IMG/VR virus record: IMGVR_UViG_3300020205_001800
Coordinates: 1 to 64,000 of that record
Source: a virus
Strand: one strand, 5' to 3'
DNA length: 64,000 nt
The translations under genes were made by a program, and so were the position numbers. Numbering within the stretch: the first letter of the stretch is position 1; each line of letters begins with the position of its first letter. Positions 10,474-18,406 of the stretch are shown piece by piece. Under the pieces are notes generated by a model. The model was not told the DNA's origin and made no database searches. It was given only the letters and a program-made list of their open reading frames with translations.

Positions 10474-10761
10474 ATGGCACTTACTTCATCAGTAGATAAG
10501 AAAGTTGCAACAATTCTACACGAAGACGGCGGTGTTTATTTAACACAGTCCTTCGATCCAACAAAGGAAGGGTTCACCCCCTTTGCTAACAATGCAGCTG
10601 CACAAGCTTGGGCAGATGCGTTTATCGTTGCTGAAGCCGCAGAGATTGCAGCCCGTGCTGAAGCGGAAGAGGCTAAAAAGGCCGCTATCCTAGCTGACGA
10701 AGCTGCACTTCTTGAAGGAGTTCTTGTAGAAGAATCAGGTTCAGAAGAGCCTGTAGAATAA
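10474..10761 (+). CDS. Small Ala/Glu-rich helical protein
   Basis: 95 residues, ATG with TAAGGAGG ideally spaced. It has an N-terminal ~45-residue folded part ('ILHEDGGVYLTQSFDP'), then an acidic Ala/Glu helix and a Glu-rich end. It follows the Kelch-like gene by two bases and is the last gene before a strong hairpin, so it is probably co-expressed with that adhesin as a small accessory or chaperone. The function is unknown. Confidence 0.7.
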   Translation: MALTSSVDKKVATILHEDGGVYLTQSFDPTKEGFTPFANNAAAQAWADAFIVAEAAEIAARAEAEEAKKAAILADEAALLEGVLVEESGSEEPVE

Positions 10762-10779
10762 TTTAAAAAAGAACGGTAT

Positions 10780-10810
10780 GATAGGCGGGTCCCACAAGGA
10801 CCCGCCTATC
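10780..10810 (+). terminator. Perfect 13-bp hairpin between units
   Basis: GATAGGCGGGTCC (10780-10792), loop CACAA, and its exact complement at 10798-10810. On the plus strand only ACTATTT follows, so termination would be inefficient. On the minus strand a T6 run follows (the A-run at 10765-10770). It probably acts as an attenuator or RNA-stability element for the adhesin unit. Confidence 0.65.
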
Positions 10811-10826
10811 ACTATTTGGAGATAAA

Positions 10827-11501
10827 ATGAAACGAGTACTAATCGCAACCGCTTCACAAACCCCTTACGTATCTGCATTTTTTAGCAAAGCGTTGGCGGA
10901 AACATTTGCGGAGGGAAATAAAAAGGATATTGAGTTCCTCTTTTATTGGTCTCCAGATGAGCTTGGTTTTAAAAATGATGCGGTTGAGATGGCTATTAAA
11001 GAACAACTAGATAGCGTAGTGTTTATCAAACCTCATATCCAGTGGGTTGCAAGTGATCTAGTATCTATTGTAGAAAACGAGTCTCTAATCGAAGGAGTTC
11101 CTACAAAGAACCACTACTCGCCTACTCACTCTTACAAGGCGCTGTTGAACAATCCTTCAGAAGATGGTCCAATTTCTGCAAAGATTATGGATCTAGACAT
11201 GGTTAAGATTAAGGTTGAGGTCTTTGAAAGAATTAGGGATTTTGTTATTACAGTAAATCTCCAGGATAAAGAAGTTATTGAGCAAGTTCCGCTGTACTTC
11301 TATGCCACTACCGACGAGAATGGTCCAGTAACCCAGGATGTAAACTTCTGTTTAGCGGTAGAAAAAGCTGAAATCCCTATCGAAGTAAACATGGGTATGG
11401 CTATATGGGAGCATGTAGGTATGCCTACCAGGACGGCTATTGGGGACGATATCCGAGCCTCTGCTGTTCACAAGGGTTTTAGAGAAGCTGAAAGTGCTTA
11501 A
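10827..11501 (+). CDS. Glycosyltransferase-like (GT-A fold) protein lacking the DxD motif
   Basis: 224 residues; TTGGAG ahead of the ATG. The start 'KRVLIATASQTPYVSAFF' and the stretch 'DSVVFIKPHIQWVASDLVSIVENESLIEGVPTKN' follow the layout of phage GT-A glycosyltransferases, in which a strand ending in D-x-D is followed by 'W.P.DL..L' and 'VG..YP.K'. Here the expected D-x-D position reads K-P-H. Either the enzyme is metal-independent, or the protein is an inactive, binding-only derivative. The location between fibre genes suggests action on fibre proteins (inference). Confidence 0.5.
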   Translation: MKRVLIATASQTPYVSAFFSKALAETFAEGNKKDIEFLFYWSPDELGFKNDAVEMAIKEQLDSVVFIKPHIQWVASDLVSIVENESLIEGVPTKNHYSPTHSYKALLNNPSEDGPISAKIMDLDMVKIKVEVFERIRDFVITVNLQDKEVIEQVPLYFYATTDENGPVTQDVNFCLAVEKAEIPIEVNMGMAIWEHVGMPTRTAIGDDIRASAVHKGFREAESA

Positions 11502-11527
11502 AGCCGTATAGTTTGGTAAAACTAACC

Positions 11528-11533
11528 TATACT
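11528..11533 (+). promoter_or_regulatory. Candidate -10 element before short collagen gene
   Basis: TATACT lies nine bases before the ATG at 11542, within a 40-base A/T-rich gap that has an imperfect dyad (TATAG...CTATA). No clear -35 is seen and no good Shine-Dalgarno precedes the gene, so a leaderless or very short-leader transcript is possible, as is common in actinobacteria. Confidence 0.35.
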
Positions 11534-11541
11534 TAATTACT

Positions 11542-11904
11542 ATGCCTATAGACTTTCCAAATAGCCCTACAGTAAACCAACAGTTTACTGCTGGAGATAC
11601 TACGTGGTACTGGACTGGTGCAGTCTGGCGTTTACTTATCTCCGAAGGTGTTCAAGGAGATCTAGGCCCAACCGGGCCCACAGGACCTTTAGGACCTACT
11701 GGTCCGACAGGTGCAGTATCTACTGTTCCAGGACCTACCGGCCCTACAGGACCTACAGGACCTACAGGAGCGGTATCAACTGTTCCTGGCCCTACTGGTG
11801 CCACAGGACCAACAGGTCCAGAAAACGACAACCTTGACGGTGGAGTTGCTAACACTGTTTATGGTGGCGGTATAACTATTAACGCAGGAAACGTGAACGG
11901 ATAA
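11542..11904 (+). CDS. Short collagen-like protein
   Basis: 120 residues. The N-terminal ~38 residues ('[18 protein letters not shown]', then W and LL) are a small Trp-rich module related to the 'GD.W' units in neighbouring fibres. They are followed by about 17 Gly-X-Y triplets and a short C-terminal cap. No strong Shine-Dalgarno is visible. The gene ends three bases before the next collagen-like gene. It is probably a fibre segment or minor trimeric fibre. Confidence 0.75.
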   Translation: MPIDFPNSPTVNQQFTAGDTTWYWTGAVWRLLISEGVQGDLGPTGPTGPLGPTGPTGAVSTVPGPTGPTGPTGPTGAVSTVPGPTGATGPTGPENDNLDGGVANTVYGGGITINAGNVNG

Positions 11905-11907
11905 AAC

Positions 11908-13650
11908 ATGGCAGTTAAAATTCAGTTTAGACGCGACACTGCTTCAGCATGGTCGACTGTTAATCCAATCCTTTCTCAAGGAGAAGCTGGGTATGAATTT
12001 GATACCGGACGCTTTAAAGTTGGTAACGGTTTATCTCCGTGGAACTCACTTCCATATTCTTCTGGTGTAACGGGCCCTACTGGTCCCCTTGGACCAACTG
12101 GTGCACAATCAACTGTCACAGGTCCTACGGGTCCTACAGGAGCAACTGGCCCAACAGGCCCATCTATTACTGGACCAACAGGCGCGGCATCTTTAGTTAC
12201 TGGGCCAACAGGACCACAAGGTGTAACCGGTCCAACAGGACCGACTGGACCTACAGGAGCAACTGGTGCAGCATCTACAGTAACTGGGCCAACCGGAGCT
12301 ACCGGCGCTACTGGTCCACAAGGAACATCAATTAGTTTTAAGGGAAGTGTTGCAGCTGTTGTAAATTTGCCTGTTGGAAGTAACGTCGTTAACGATGCTT
12401 ATGTTGTCGATGCAGATGGAAATCTGTATGTTTGGAATGGCGGAGTCTGGCAAGACGTCGGACAAATTGTTGGGCCAGAGGGCCCAATAGGCGCTACAGG
12501 TGCTACCGGAGCGGACTCTACAGTAACTGGACCCACAGGCCCTTCTGGAGTTATCTCTGTAACAGGACCGGTCACAAATACTGGAACATCTACAGCAGCA
12601 ATTCTTAATATTGATCAATCAACCATTTCTATTGCTAACACTCAGGTAACCGGCCTTGGCACAGCCTCCGTAAAAGACGTCCCTGCAACTGGAGACGCAA
12701 CTGCTTCACAGGTAGTCTACGGAACTGACACTCGCCTTGCTGACACCCGTACCCCATCAGATCTTTCAGTAACAACTGGAAAAATTGTTGACGCAAACGT
12801 TACTGAAGCAAAGCTTGCCTCAGACTCTGTTACTACTGTAAAGATTACCGACGCTAACGTTACTACCGCCAAATTAGCTGCAGATGCAGTAACTACCGCT
12901 AAGATCACTGACGCTAACGTAACCACAGCTAAGTTGGCTGCAGACGCTGTGACCACTGTAAAAATTACTGATGCTAACGTTACTACAGCTAAACTAGCTG
13001 CAGACTCCGTTACAACATCTAAGATTACAGATCTTAACGTTACTACAGCTAAGATTGCAGACGGGGCAGTTACAGCAGCTAAACTTAACGGAAACGCTTT
13101 CTTAAACCTTGCTGGAAACCTAAACCAGTCCCTTTCTGTAGTGGATGTAACACCTCGCTCTGGTAATAGCAGCGCATCGCTATCTAGCGGAAACGTTTAC
13201 TTTACGTTCTTTACCCCAATGTGGTCAGCAGAAGTAAACTCAATTAGCGTATCTTCCGCCTCAGTTCTTACCTCAGGAGTCTCTTTAATTAGATTCGGGT
13301 TGTACACATTTAATGATGCTACTGGAGCGGCTACTCTTGTAGCTAGAACTTCTGCTTCTACATCAATCTTTGCTTCTGCAAATACACTAGCTACCTTGGT
13401 ATTTAATACTACGGGCGGTTATCCAGCTACATACACCCTCGCTCCAGGAGTAAGATATGCTCTAGGAGTGATCATAGTTGCCTCTAACCCAGGAAGCGTC
13501 TACACCGCATACAACTCTCAACCTCTAGTACTTAGCTCACTATCTCCAAGAACTACGGGCGTAGTTGGTGCACAGACCGATTTGCCAGCAACCACTACAG
13601 TATCCACTGCAACAAGCGTTGCCGTGTGGGGAAGGTTTAGTACATCATGA
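11908..13650 (+). CDS. Collagen-like tail fibre with MTD-N-like head domain
   Basis: 580 residues. Residues ~3-48 ('[12 protein letters not shown]', then '[18 protein letters not shown]') match the N-terminal domain of the major tropism determinant and similar phage fibres. Gly-X-Y repeats follow (~52-145 and ~190-215), interrupted by one globular unit (~146-190) closely similar to the first module of the 2604 protein. Residues ~287-395 are ten-residue repeats of the '[20 protein letters not shown]' type, and a beta-rich C-terminal domain (~400-580) is the likely receptor-binding tip. Its last base pairs overlap the start of a 37-residue gene. Confidence 0.85.
   Translation: MAVKIQFRRDTASAWSTVNPILSQGEAGYEFDTGRFKVGNGLSPWNSLPYSSGVTGPTGPLGPTGAQSTVTGPTGPTGATGPTGPSITGPTGAASLVTGPTGPQGVTGPTGPTGPTGATGAASTVTGPTGATGATGPQGTSISFKGSVAAVVNLPVGSNVVNDAYVVDADGNLYVWNGGVWQDVGQIVGPEGPIGATGATGADSTVTGPTGPSGVISVTGPVTNTGTSTAAILNIDQSTISIANTQVTGLGTASVKDVPATGDATASQVVYGTDTRLADTRTPSDLSVTTGKIVDANVTEAKLASDSVTTVKITDANVTTAKLAADAVTTAKITDANVTTAKLAADAVTTVKITDANVTTAKLAADSVTTSKITDLNVTTAKIADGAVTAAKLNGNAFLNLAGNLNQSLSVVDVTPRSGNSSASLSSGNVYFTFFTPMWSAEVNSISVSSASVLTSGVSLIRFGLYTFNDATGAATLVARTSASTSIFASANTLATLVFNTTGGYPATYTLAPGVRYALGVIIVASNPGSVYTAYNSQPLVLSSLSPRTTGVVGAQTDLPATTTVSTATSVAVWGRFSTS
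12769..13090 (+). repeat. Tandem ~30/60-bp coding repeats
   Basis: About ten consecutive 30-bp units encode alternating ten-residue repeats (V-T-T-A-K-I/L-x-x-x-x). DNA copies have diverged mainly at third positions, so the protein pattern is under selection. The geometry suggests a beta-helical or triple-stranded shaft. Confidence 0.8.
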
Positions 13651-13760
13651 GTGAGACAAGAGTAAGCCTCGGCTTAAACAACGACGGATCAGAATCCTTT
13701 GAAATCAAAGATGATTCTGGCAATGTGATAGGATTTGAAACAGTATTCCCTGCTGAATAA
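13647..13760 (+). CDS. 37-residue small protein
   Basis: ATG overlaps the stop of the fibre gene (ATGA). The protein begins [14 protein letters not shown] and ends in an acidic tail; it has no Cys and no membrane segment. The overlap start, in-frame length and typical codon use support a real, translationally coupled gene. It may be a fibre chaperone or a capping peptide (inference from position only). Confidence 0.5.
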   Translation: MSETRVSLGLNNDGSESFEIKDDSGNVIGFETVFPAE

Positions 13761-13771
13761 ATCGGAGCATT

Positions 13772-14824
13772 ATGAAGGTAGCTGTCTACGCGATAGCGTT
13801 GAACGAAGAACAATTTGTAAAGGCTTGGTATGAATCCGCTAAAGAAGCTGACTACCTACTTATTGCTGACACTGGTTCTACTGATGGCACTGTTGCCCTT
13901 GCTAAAAGTCTTGGGATAAATGTAGTTGAAGTTTCAATTAAACCGTGGAGATTTGATGATGCTCGTAATGCTAGCCTCGCTTCTATCCCTGGGGATATTG
14001 ATTACTGCATTGCTCTGGATCTCGACGAAGTTTTAATACCTGGGTGGCGTGAACACCTAGAAACAGTCCCAACACAAACAACCAGACCCCGATACAAGTA
14101 CACGTGGAGCTGGGCTCCCGATGGTTCTCCAGGGCTTCAATACGGCGGGGATAAGATTCATTCTAGGCACGGATACCGTTGGAAGCACCCGGTACACGAA
14201 GTTTTAACCTGTGACCGCATAGAGCAAGTAGAGCACTGGGTTGACTTAGAAATCCACCATCATCCAGATAACTCTAAGCCTAGATCTCAATACATGCCGT
14301 TGCTAGCTCAGTCTGTAAAGGAAGATCCTTACGACGATCGTAATGCTTTCTATTACGCAAGAGAATTGTTTTTCTATGCCCAGTATGAGCAATCTACGGA
14401 AGAGTTTAAAAGGCACCTTTCTCTACCCAAAGCTTTGTGGCGTCCTGAGCGTGCAGCCTCTATGAGGTATATTGCTAAAATGGAAGATGATTTTCAAATT
14501 GCTTGGGATTGGTTAGTTAAGGCACACCAAGAAGATCCGGGAAGAAGAGAGCCTTTAGTAGACGCAGCTAAACTGCTATACGAAAATAAGTCTTGGACAG
14601 CTTGCCTACAAGCTGCAGAGAAAGCTATTGCTATAACTGAAAAACCTTTGGACTATCTATGTGAAGAGTTCGCCTGGAGCTCCGCACCCTGGGACTACGC
14701 AGCTATAGCTGCTTATAACCTGGGAAAGTTTGAGCTAGCCCTGACTTACGGAACCAAAGCGGTAGAATTGAACCCGAACGACCCCCGTCTTATAGCTAAC
14801 CTATCTTTCTACTCAAAGGAGTAA
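13772..14824 (+). CDS. Family 2 glycosyltransferase with C-terminal TPR-like repeats
   Basis: 350 residues, ATG with CGGAG upstream. Residues 1-95 are a textbook GT2 nucleotide-sugar domain: 'YAIALNEEQFV', 'IADTGSTDGT', 'WRFDDARN' and a D-L-D-E metal site near residue 91. Residues ~205-345 are helical repeats with TPR character ('AAEKAIAITEKPLDYL', 'AAYNLGKFELALTYG'). It transfers a sugar from an activated donor, probably to protein; the TPR part may dock the substrate. It sits between fibre genes, so glycosylation of collagen-like or other fibres, or of the host surface, is a reasonable hypothesis. Confidence 0.9.
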   Translation: MKVAVYAIALNEEQFVKAWYESAKEADYLLIADTGSTDGTVALAKSLGINVVEVSIKPWRFDDARNASLASIPGDIDYCIALDLDEVLIPGWREHLETVPTQTTRPRYKYTWSWAPDGSPGLQYGGDKIHSRHGYRWKHPVHEVLTCDRIEQVEHWVDLEIHHHPDNSKPRSQYMPLLAQSVKEDPYDDRNAFYYARELFFYAQYEQSTEEFKRHLSLPKALWRPERAASMRYIAKMEDDFQIAWDWLVKAHQEDPGRREPLVDAAKLLYENKSWTACLQAAEKAIAITEKPLDYLCEEFAWSSAPWDYAAIAAYNLGKFELALTYGTKAVELNPNDPRLIANLSFYSKE

Positions 14825-14828
14825 TTCC

Positions 14829-15164
14829 TTGGCCACAACAACATATAAAATTCTAGGACAGATTGCCCCAGCGGCCAACGTCTCCGGCGGAACTACGCTA
14901 TATGCTCCTACAGGCGCATCTGCAGTTGTCTCTACCCTAGCTATTTGTAACCGAGCTTCAACAGCAGCTACCTACCGTATTGCTGTTCGCCAAGCTGGCG
15001 CTGCTCTTACAGATAAGCAGTACCTTTTCTATGACGCTACTGTTCCTGCTTTTACAACTAATACACACACCCTTGGTTTGACCCTAGCTAACACTGACGT
15101 TATTACGGCAGTGGCATCTACAGCAAACCTCACTTTTCAGGCCTTTGGATCTGAGGTAGCGTAA
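14829..15164 (+). CDS. Small beta-sandwich virion protein
   Basis: 111 residues from TTG, chosen because AAAGGAG lies eight bases upstream. All-beta pattern with 'LYAPTGASAVVSTLAICNRAST', and 'LANTDVITAVAS' near the end. It is related in layout to the 7317 protein; both precede a larger adhesin-type gene. It overlaps the next ATG by one base (TAATG). The role is probably structural or decoration. Confidence 0.7.
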   Translation: MATTTYKILGQIAPAANVSGGTTLYAPTGASAVVSTLAICNRASTAATYRIAVRQAGAALTDKQYLFYDATVPAFTTNTHTLGLTLANTDVITAVASTANLTFQAFGSEVA

Positions 15165-15733
15165 TGGCGTCCGCAAGTAATGGCCAACCAGTTAGCGCCA
15201 TAAACTTTACGGACAACCTTCCAGGTAACCGTATCTTTATTGGTGCAACGGCCCCCTCATACCCAACCAACGGCGACGTATGGCTTGACTCAGATATCTA
15301 TAACAACGCGGGTCAAAACCTTATCTCTACTGTGACTTTATCTGGATCTTCTAAGGACATTTCAGTCCTATCTTTATACAAAAATATGAAGATAGTATTC
15401 CGTGGGGTTCAACCTTCCGCTACAGCTGACGTAAAGATTACGGTAAACGACGACATTGTTAACTACGCTTCGGGTACTTCGCTGTTTACCCTTCCAAATT
15501 TTAAAACTGGCGTAACTACTAATCATATGGTTCTAGACCTTTTAGATACTCAAGATACCTCAAGCTTTGAGTTTGGAAGCTTGCAAGGCGTGTATACAAA
15601 TTCGTCTAATGCTGTAACCGTTATTAATAGCGTGGGTGTTTATACACAAGCTGCTGCTCTAAACAAAATCACTATTTCGTTGTCTACCGGAACATTTTCC
15701 GGAGGCACTGCCCTAGTATACGGAGTTAACTAA
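15164..15733 (+). CDS. Beta-rich virion protein with GDVWLD motif
   Basis: 189 residues, TAATG overlap with both neighbours. Residues ~25-42 carry 'IFIGATAPSYPTNGDVWLD', a short motif shared with other fibre proteins here. Residues ~50-189 form a jelly-roll-like beta domain ('SKDISVLSLYKNMKIVFRG', 'TITISLSTGTFSGG' type strands). It is probably part of the adhesin complex encoded by the 14829-17162 run; no enzyme motif. Confidence 0.7.
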   Translation: MASASNGQPVSAINFTDNLPGNRIFIGATAPSYPTNGDVWLDSDIYNNAGQNLISTVTLSGSSKDISVLSLYKNMKIVFRGVQPSATADVKITVNDDIVNYASGTSLFTLPNFKTGVTTNHMVLDLLDTQDTSSFEFGSLQGVYTNSSNAVTVINSVGVYTQAAALNKITISLSTGTFSGGTALVYGVN

Positions 15734-15963
15734 TGGGACTTAAAAGATATAATTCAGGAAACTCTGAGTGGGAAGCTTTTGGAACCCCACAGCTAAACCC
15801 TGCAAGCTTGGGTATTACAACAACCGCTATTAACGCTGTTGATAAAACCAACGGATTTGTGACAACTGCGTCTACATCTTCAGGAGTTGTACGTAACATT
15901 TTTGTTAGTACTAACGATCCTTCTGGTGGAGTTGACGGGGACATCTGGGTTAAGTATATCTAA
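15733..15963 (+). CDS. Small GDIWVK-motif virion protein
   Basis: 76 residues. It starts 'GLKRYNSGNSEWEAFG', a short Trp-containing strand pair typical of fibre attachment segments. It ends 'NIFVSTNDPSGGVDGDIWVKYI', the same motif as in the 15164 protein. It is coupled by TAATG overlaps on both sides. The function is unknown; a link segment or fibre adaptor is likely from context. Confidence 0.65.
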   Translation: MGLKRYNSGNSEWEAFGTPQLNPASLGITTTAINAVDKTNGFVTTASTSSGVVRNIFVSTNDPSGGVDGDIWVKYI

Positions 15964-17162
15964 TGCCAGGTCAAGTCAAGGTTGGTGGTTCCTGGAAGTC
16001 TGCCTCAGGTCTTTCTGTAAAGGTAGGCGGCCAATGGAAAACTGGTACTTCCGCGTTTGTTAAAGTGGGAGGTGTTTGGAAGCAATGGTTTGCTTCTGTA
16101 ATCACTGATACTTTTGCACGCGACAGTACTGTTACCGGCCTAGGTACATCAGAGACCGGACAACCTTGGGCCTCTCTTAAAGGTAACTGGCGTGTAAGTG
16201 GGTCTCAAACTGCGCTCTCAGACGATGCCGGCTCAGTGTATGCCCTATCTTCAGTAAACTTTGGTAGCCCCGACTCAACAGTGCAAGCTTCAGTATCTCC
16301 TGGAATAGGAACTGCTTTTTGGGTAACGGATGCTAACAACTGGTGGGCTGCTGTTTCCTATACCACTTCAACATCGGCCTTTGTACCTATTACCTATCCT
16401 TGCCAAGAGTGCGTACAAACAAGCTGTACAGGTTGTTCTAGCTACACATGTTCCTGTAACAATGGTTCTGCTCCTACATATACCTGTCCTTGCGGAAACG
16501 GTTCACCAGGACAAGCCGCTACTCCAGGATCCGCAGACACAATGAACTGTCTCTGTCCTACCTCTACCGCACACCAAGTTCAGTGCGGATCAACATGTAC
16601 CTCTTGTTCTGGTCTTTGTCCTAATGGCGGTCCAGCAGGGTGCACAGGCTGTCTTAATACTGCCCCAGAAAGAACTTGCTTTGGTAACTGTTACTACAGA
16701 GACTCAAACTGTGCTTGTAACAACGCACAACCCGGAAGCCCATATATTGCACCTGTTGCAGATACTATGAACTGCTCTTGTAACAATGGCGGCCAACCCA
16801 CCTACAACTGCTGCTGTGGATATAGCTACCCTTGTCAACAATGCTATACAACGACGTGCCAAGGTACTCAAGAAGTCATAACTTACTATTACTGGCTACG
16901 ACTTATATCTTCAGTTAATGGGACAATAAGCACTCCAATCTCAGACGTTTCTTTAAGCTCCAGCCCAGCTGCAATACGAGTAACCACACTCGGCAATACA
17001 ATAACCGCTAGAGCGTACTCCAACACAAACTACACTACCCAGCTTGGTTCTACCATGACTCATACCCCAGGATCGCCTGTAAAAGGACCTTCTGTTGGTA
17101 TACTAAAGTCACCGTCTACACAACAAGGCTCAACTGTCGACTTATTCTCGACAACGATATAG
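15963..17162 (+). CDS. Adhesin-like virion protein with 28-cysteine insertion
   Basis: 399 residues. The N-terminus has three K-V-G-G-x-W-K units (near residues 5, 20 and 35). Residues ~50-145 and ~305-399 look like the two halves of a concanavalin/LamG-type beta-sandwich ('DTFARDSTVTGLGTSETGQP', 'NWRVSGSQTALSDD', later 'YYYWLRLISS' and 'ITARAYS'). Between them, residues 147-299 hold 28 cysteines with repeated 'DTMNC.C', 'CNNG' and 'TY.C.CG' motifs. The insertion could bind metal or be disulfide-knotted outside the cell. Its place after fibre genes suggests a surface-exposed tip; the role is unknown. Confidence 0.75.
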   Translation: MPGQVKVGGSWKSASGLSVKVGGQWKTGTSAFVKVGGVWKQWFASVITDTFARDSTVTGLGTSETGQPWASLKGNWRVSGSQTALSDDAGSVYALSSVNFGSPDSTVQASVSPGIGTAFWVTDANNWWAAVSYTTSTSAFVPITYPCQECVQTSCTGCSSYTCSCNNGSAPTYTCPCGNGSPGQAATPGSADTMNCLCPTSTAHQVQCGSTCTSCSGLCPNGGPAGCTGCLNTAPERTCFGNCYYRDSNCACNNAQPGSPYIAPVADTMNCSCNNGGQPTYNCCCGYSYPCQQCYTTTCQGTQEVITYYYWLRLISSVNGTISTPISDVSLSSSPAAIRVTTLGNTITARAYSNTNYTTQLGSTMTHTPGSPVKGPSVGILKSPSTQQGSTVDLFSTTI

Positions 17163-17172
17163 GAGAAATAGT

Positions 17173-17418
17173 ATGGCAAAAGATCCGTTTTCACGTCCGG
17201 CACGACCTTGGGATTTGTTTAATAAGAATCTAGGTCGAGTTGGGGAAACTATTGCCGAAGACCGCTTAGCTATTTGTAAGGCGTGCCCCAAGCTACTCCC
17301 TACAGGAAACTGCTCTGAGTGCGGATGCTTTATGTCTCAAAAAGTAAAGTTACCTAATGCGGAGTGCCCACTAGGTAAATGGGGCCACGTAGAAGTTACA
17401 TTTAAGGAGGAAAATTAA
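17173..17418 (+). CDS. Small zinc-ribbon-like protein
   Basis: 81 residues, AGGAG upstream of the ATG. Cysteines occur as 'CKACP', then 'CSECGCF' and 'AECPLGKW', a compact four-or-more Cys zinc site seen in short proteins of many T4-like and actinobacterial phages. The acidic C-terminus overlaps the next ATG (TAATG). It is located between the Cys-rich adhesin and neck genes; nucleic-acid or assembly factor binding is possible but unproven. Confidence 0.75.
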   Translation: MAKDPFSRPARPWDLFNKNLGRVGETIAEDRLAICKACPKLLPTGNCSECGCFMSQKVKLPNAECPLGKWGHVEVTFKEEN

Positions 17419-17636
17419 TGAGTCTTAATAGCAAAAATAACCTACCACCAGTTAAACTAGCTTTTGTAATTGATGGTAAAATTGTAGAAACTTTTTATTC
17501 AGATCATCGTTTTGCAGCTATTCTTCTAAGCGACCCGATTGTTGTAGACGTTACTGAGATGCCAAGCCACCTAAGTTACGGATACGACTACCACTCTGAA
17601 ACGGGAACATTTACCCCACCTGACAAAGGACACTAA
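17418..17636 (+). CDS. Hypothetical protein
   Basis: 72 residues, TAATG-coupled to both neighbours, with GGAGG upstream. Pattern 'KLAFVIDGKIVETFYSDHRFAAILLSDPIVVDV' is a small alpha/beta unit found in short phage proteins next to tail genes. No cysteines, no membrane segment. The function is unknown. Confidence 0.7.
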   Translation: MSLNSKNNLPPVKLAFVIDGKIVETFYSDHRFAAILLSDPIVVDVTEMPSHLSYGYDYHSETGTFTPPDKGH

Positions 17637-18250
17637 TGCGCGGCGAGTACCCTGTAGGGCGATTCAACATTAACCATGAGCGCCAATCTATTATCGGCGG
17701 TACTACCAAAGACGTCGTACGCATGGTTGGGTACCAAATTGAATGGTGGCTCTATAGATCCGACCTGACTACCGTTGACGATATCTACGACGTAGGTAAC
17801 AACAGCGGCGGACGTATCTGGGACGGCCCGCACCACATTGATGTTATTAACGCAAGACTTACTCAAGGCGTAACAATGCAAAATGAGATGGGTGCCTATA
17901 ACACTGACGTCTTGGATATTACTATCAACATGGACGTTATTGATGGTTCCAGCCTATCTGGTGGGGAATCCCTACCAATCCCAGAGTTGCGGTATTTGCC
18001 CTCTAACCCCGACGCCTATCTACGCGATAGGATTGTCTTTAAGAACCAAGTCTTTAGGCCCCAGCAAATTCTGCCTAAAGGAATCATTACAAACGACTAT
18101 ACTCTTTTTGGCATTCAATGTGTTCAAGTTAACCCAGAAGAATTGGTTAATGACCCACAATTTAGTGCCTATGCTAACTACAGCTCTTTTGGGGGCCGCA
18201 ACGTCTATGCGTTTGGTGAATCCCGTGAGGGCACCCCACCAACTAACTAA
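17636..18250 (+). CDS. Probable head-completion/neck protein
   Basis: 204 residues, ATG overlapping the preceding stop. It is a mixed alpha/beta protein with 'EIPELRYLPSNPDAY' and 'DRIVFKNQVFRPQQI' type segments. It lies between the fibre cluster and the tail completion/sheath genes, the usual position of neck (gp13/gp14-like) proteins in contractile phages. The family assignment is inferred from synteny and length only. Confidence 0.6.
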   Translation: MRGEYPVGRFNINHERQSIIGGTTKDVVRMVGYQIEWWLYRSDLTTVDDIYDVGNNSGGRIWDGPHHIDVINARLTQGVTMQNEMGAYNTDVLDITINMDVIDGSSLSGGESLPIPELRYLPSNPDAYLRDRIVFKNQVFRPQQILPKGIITNDYTLFGIQCVQVNPEELVNDPQFSAYANYSSFGGRNVYAFGESREGTPPTN

Positions 18251-18259
18251 GGAGAAAAT

Positions 18260-18400
18260 ATGTGCGCTACCTGTGGCTGTGGAATGCCTAAGAATAAGCA
18301 TGGCCAGAAGACCCTAGCTAAGGCCAATAAGAAATTTGATAAGAAAAAGCCCTGTACCTGCGGCACATGTAAGTCGTGTAAAGCAAAGAAAAAGAAGTAA
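18260..18400 (+). CDS. 46-residue Lys/Cys-rich zinc-knuckle-like protein
   Basis: ATG five bases after AAGGAG. It has N-terminal 'MCATCGCG' and C-terminal 'CTCGTCKSC' clusters (seven Cys in all), separated by a Lys-rich helix, and ends in a run of Lys. The two Cys clusters could bind one or two metals. The strong Shine-Dalgarno and the terminator directly after the stop support a real gene. A nucleic-acid-binding role is a guess. Confidence 0.65.
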   Translation: MCATCGCGMPKNKHGQKTLAKANKKFDKKKPCTCGTCKSCKAKKKK

Positions 18401-18406
18401 CGACTT

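Noticed and set aside
12769-13090. CRISPR-like repeat array
   Set aside because: Units are contiguous with no spacers, in-frame with a fibre gene, and vary at third codon positions.
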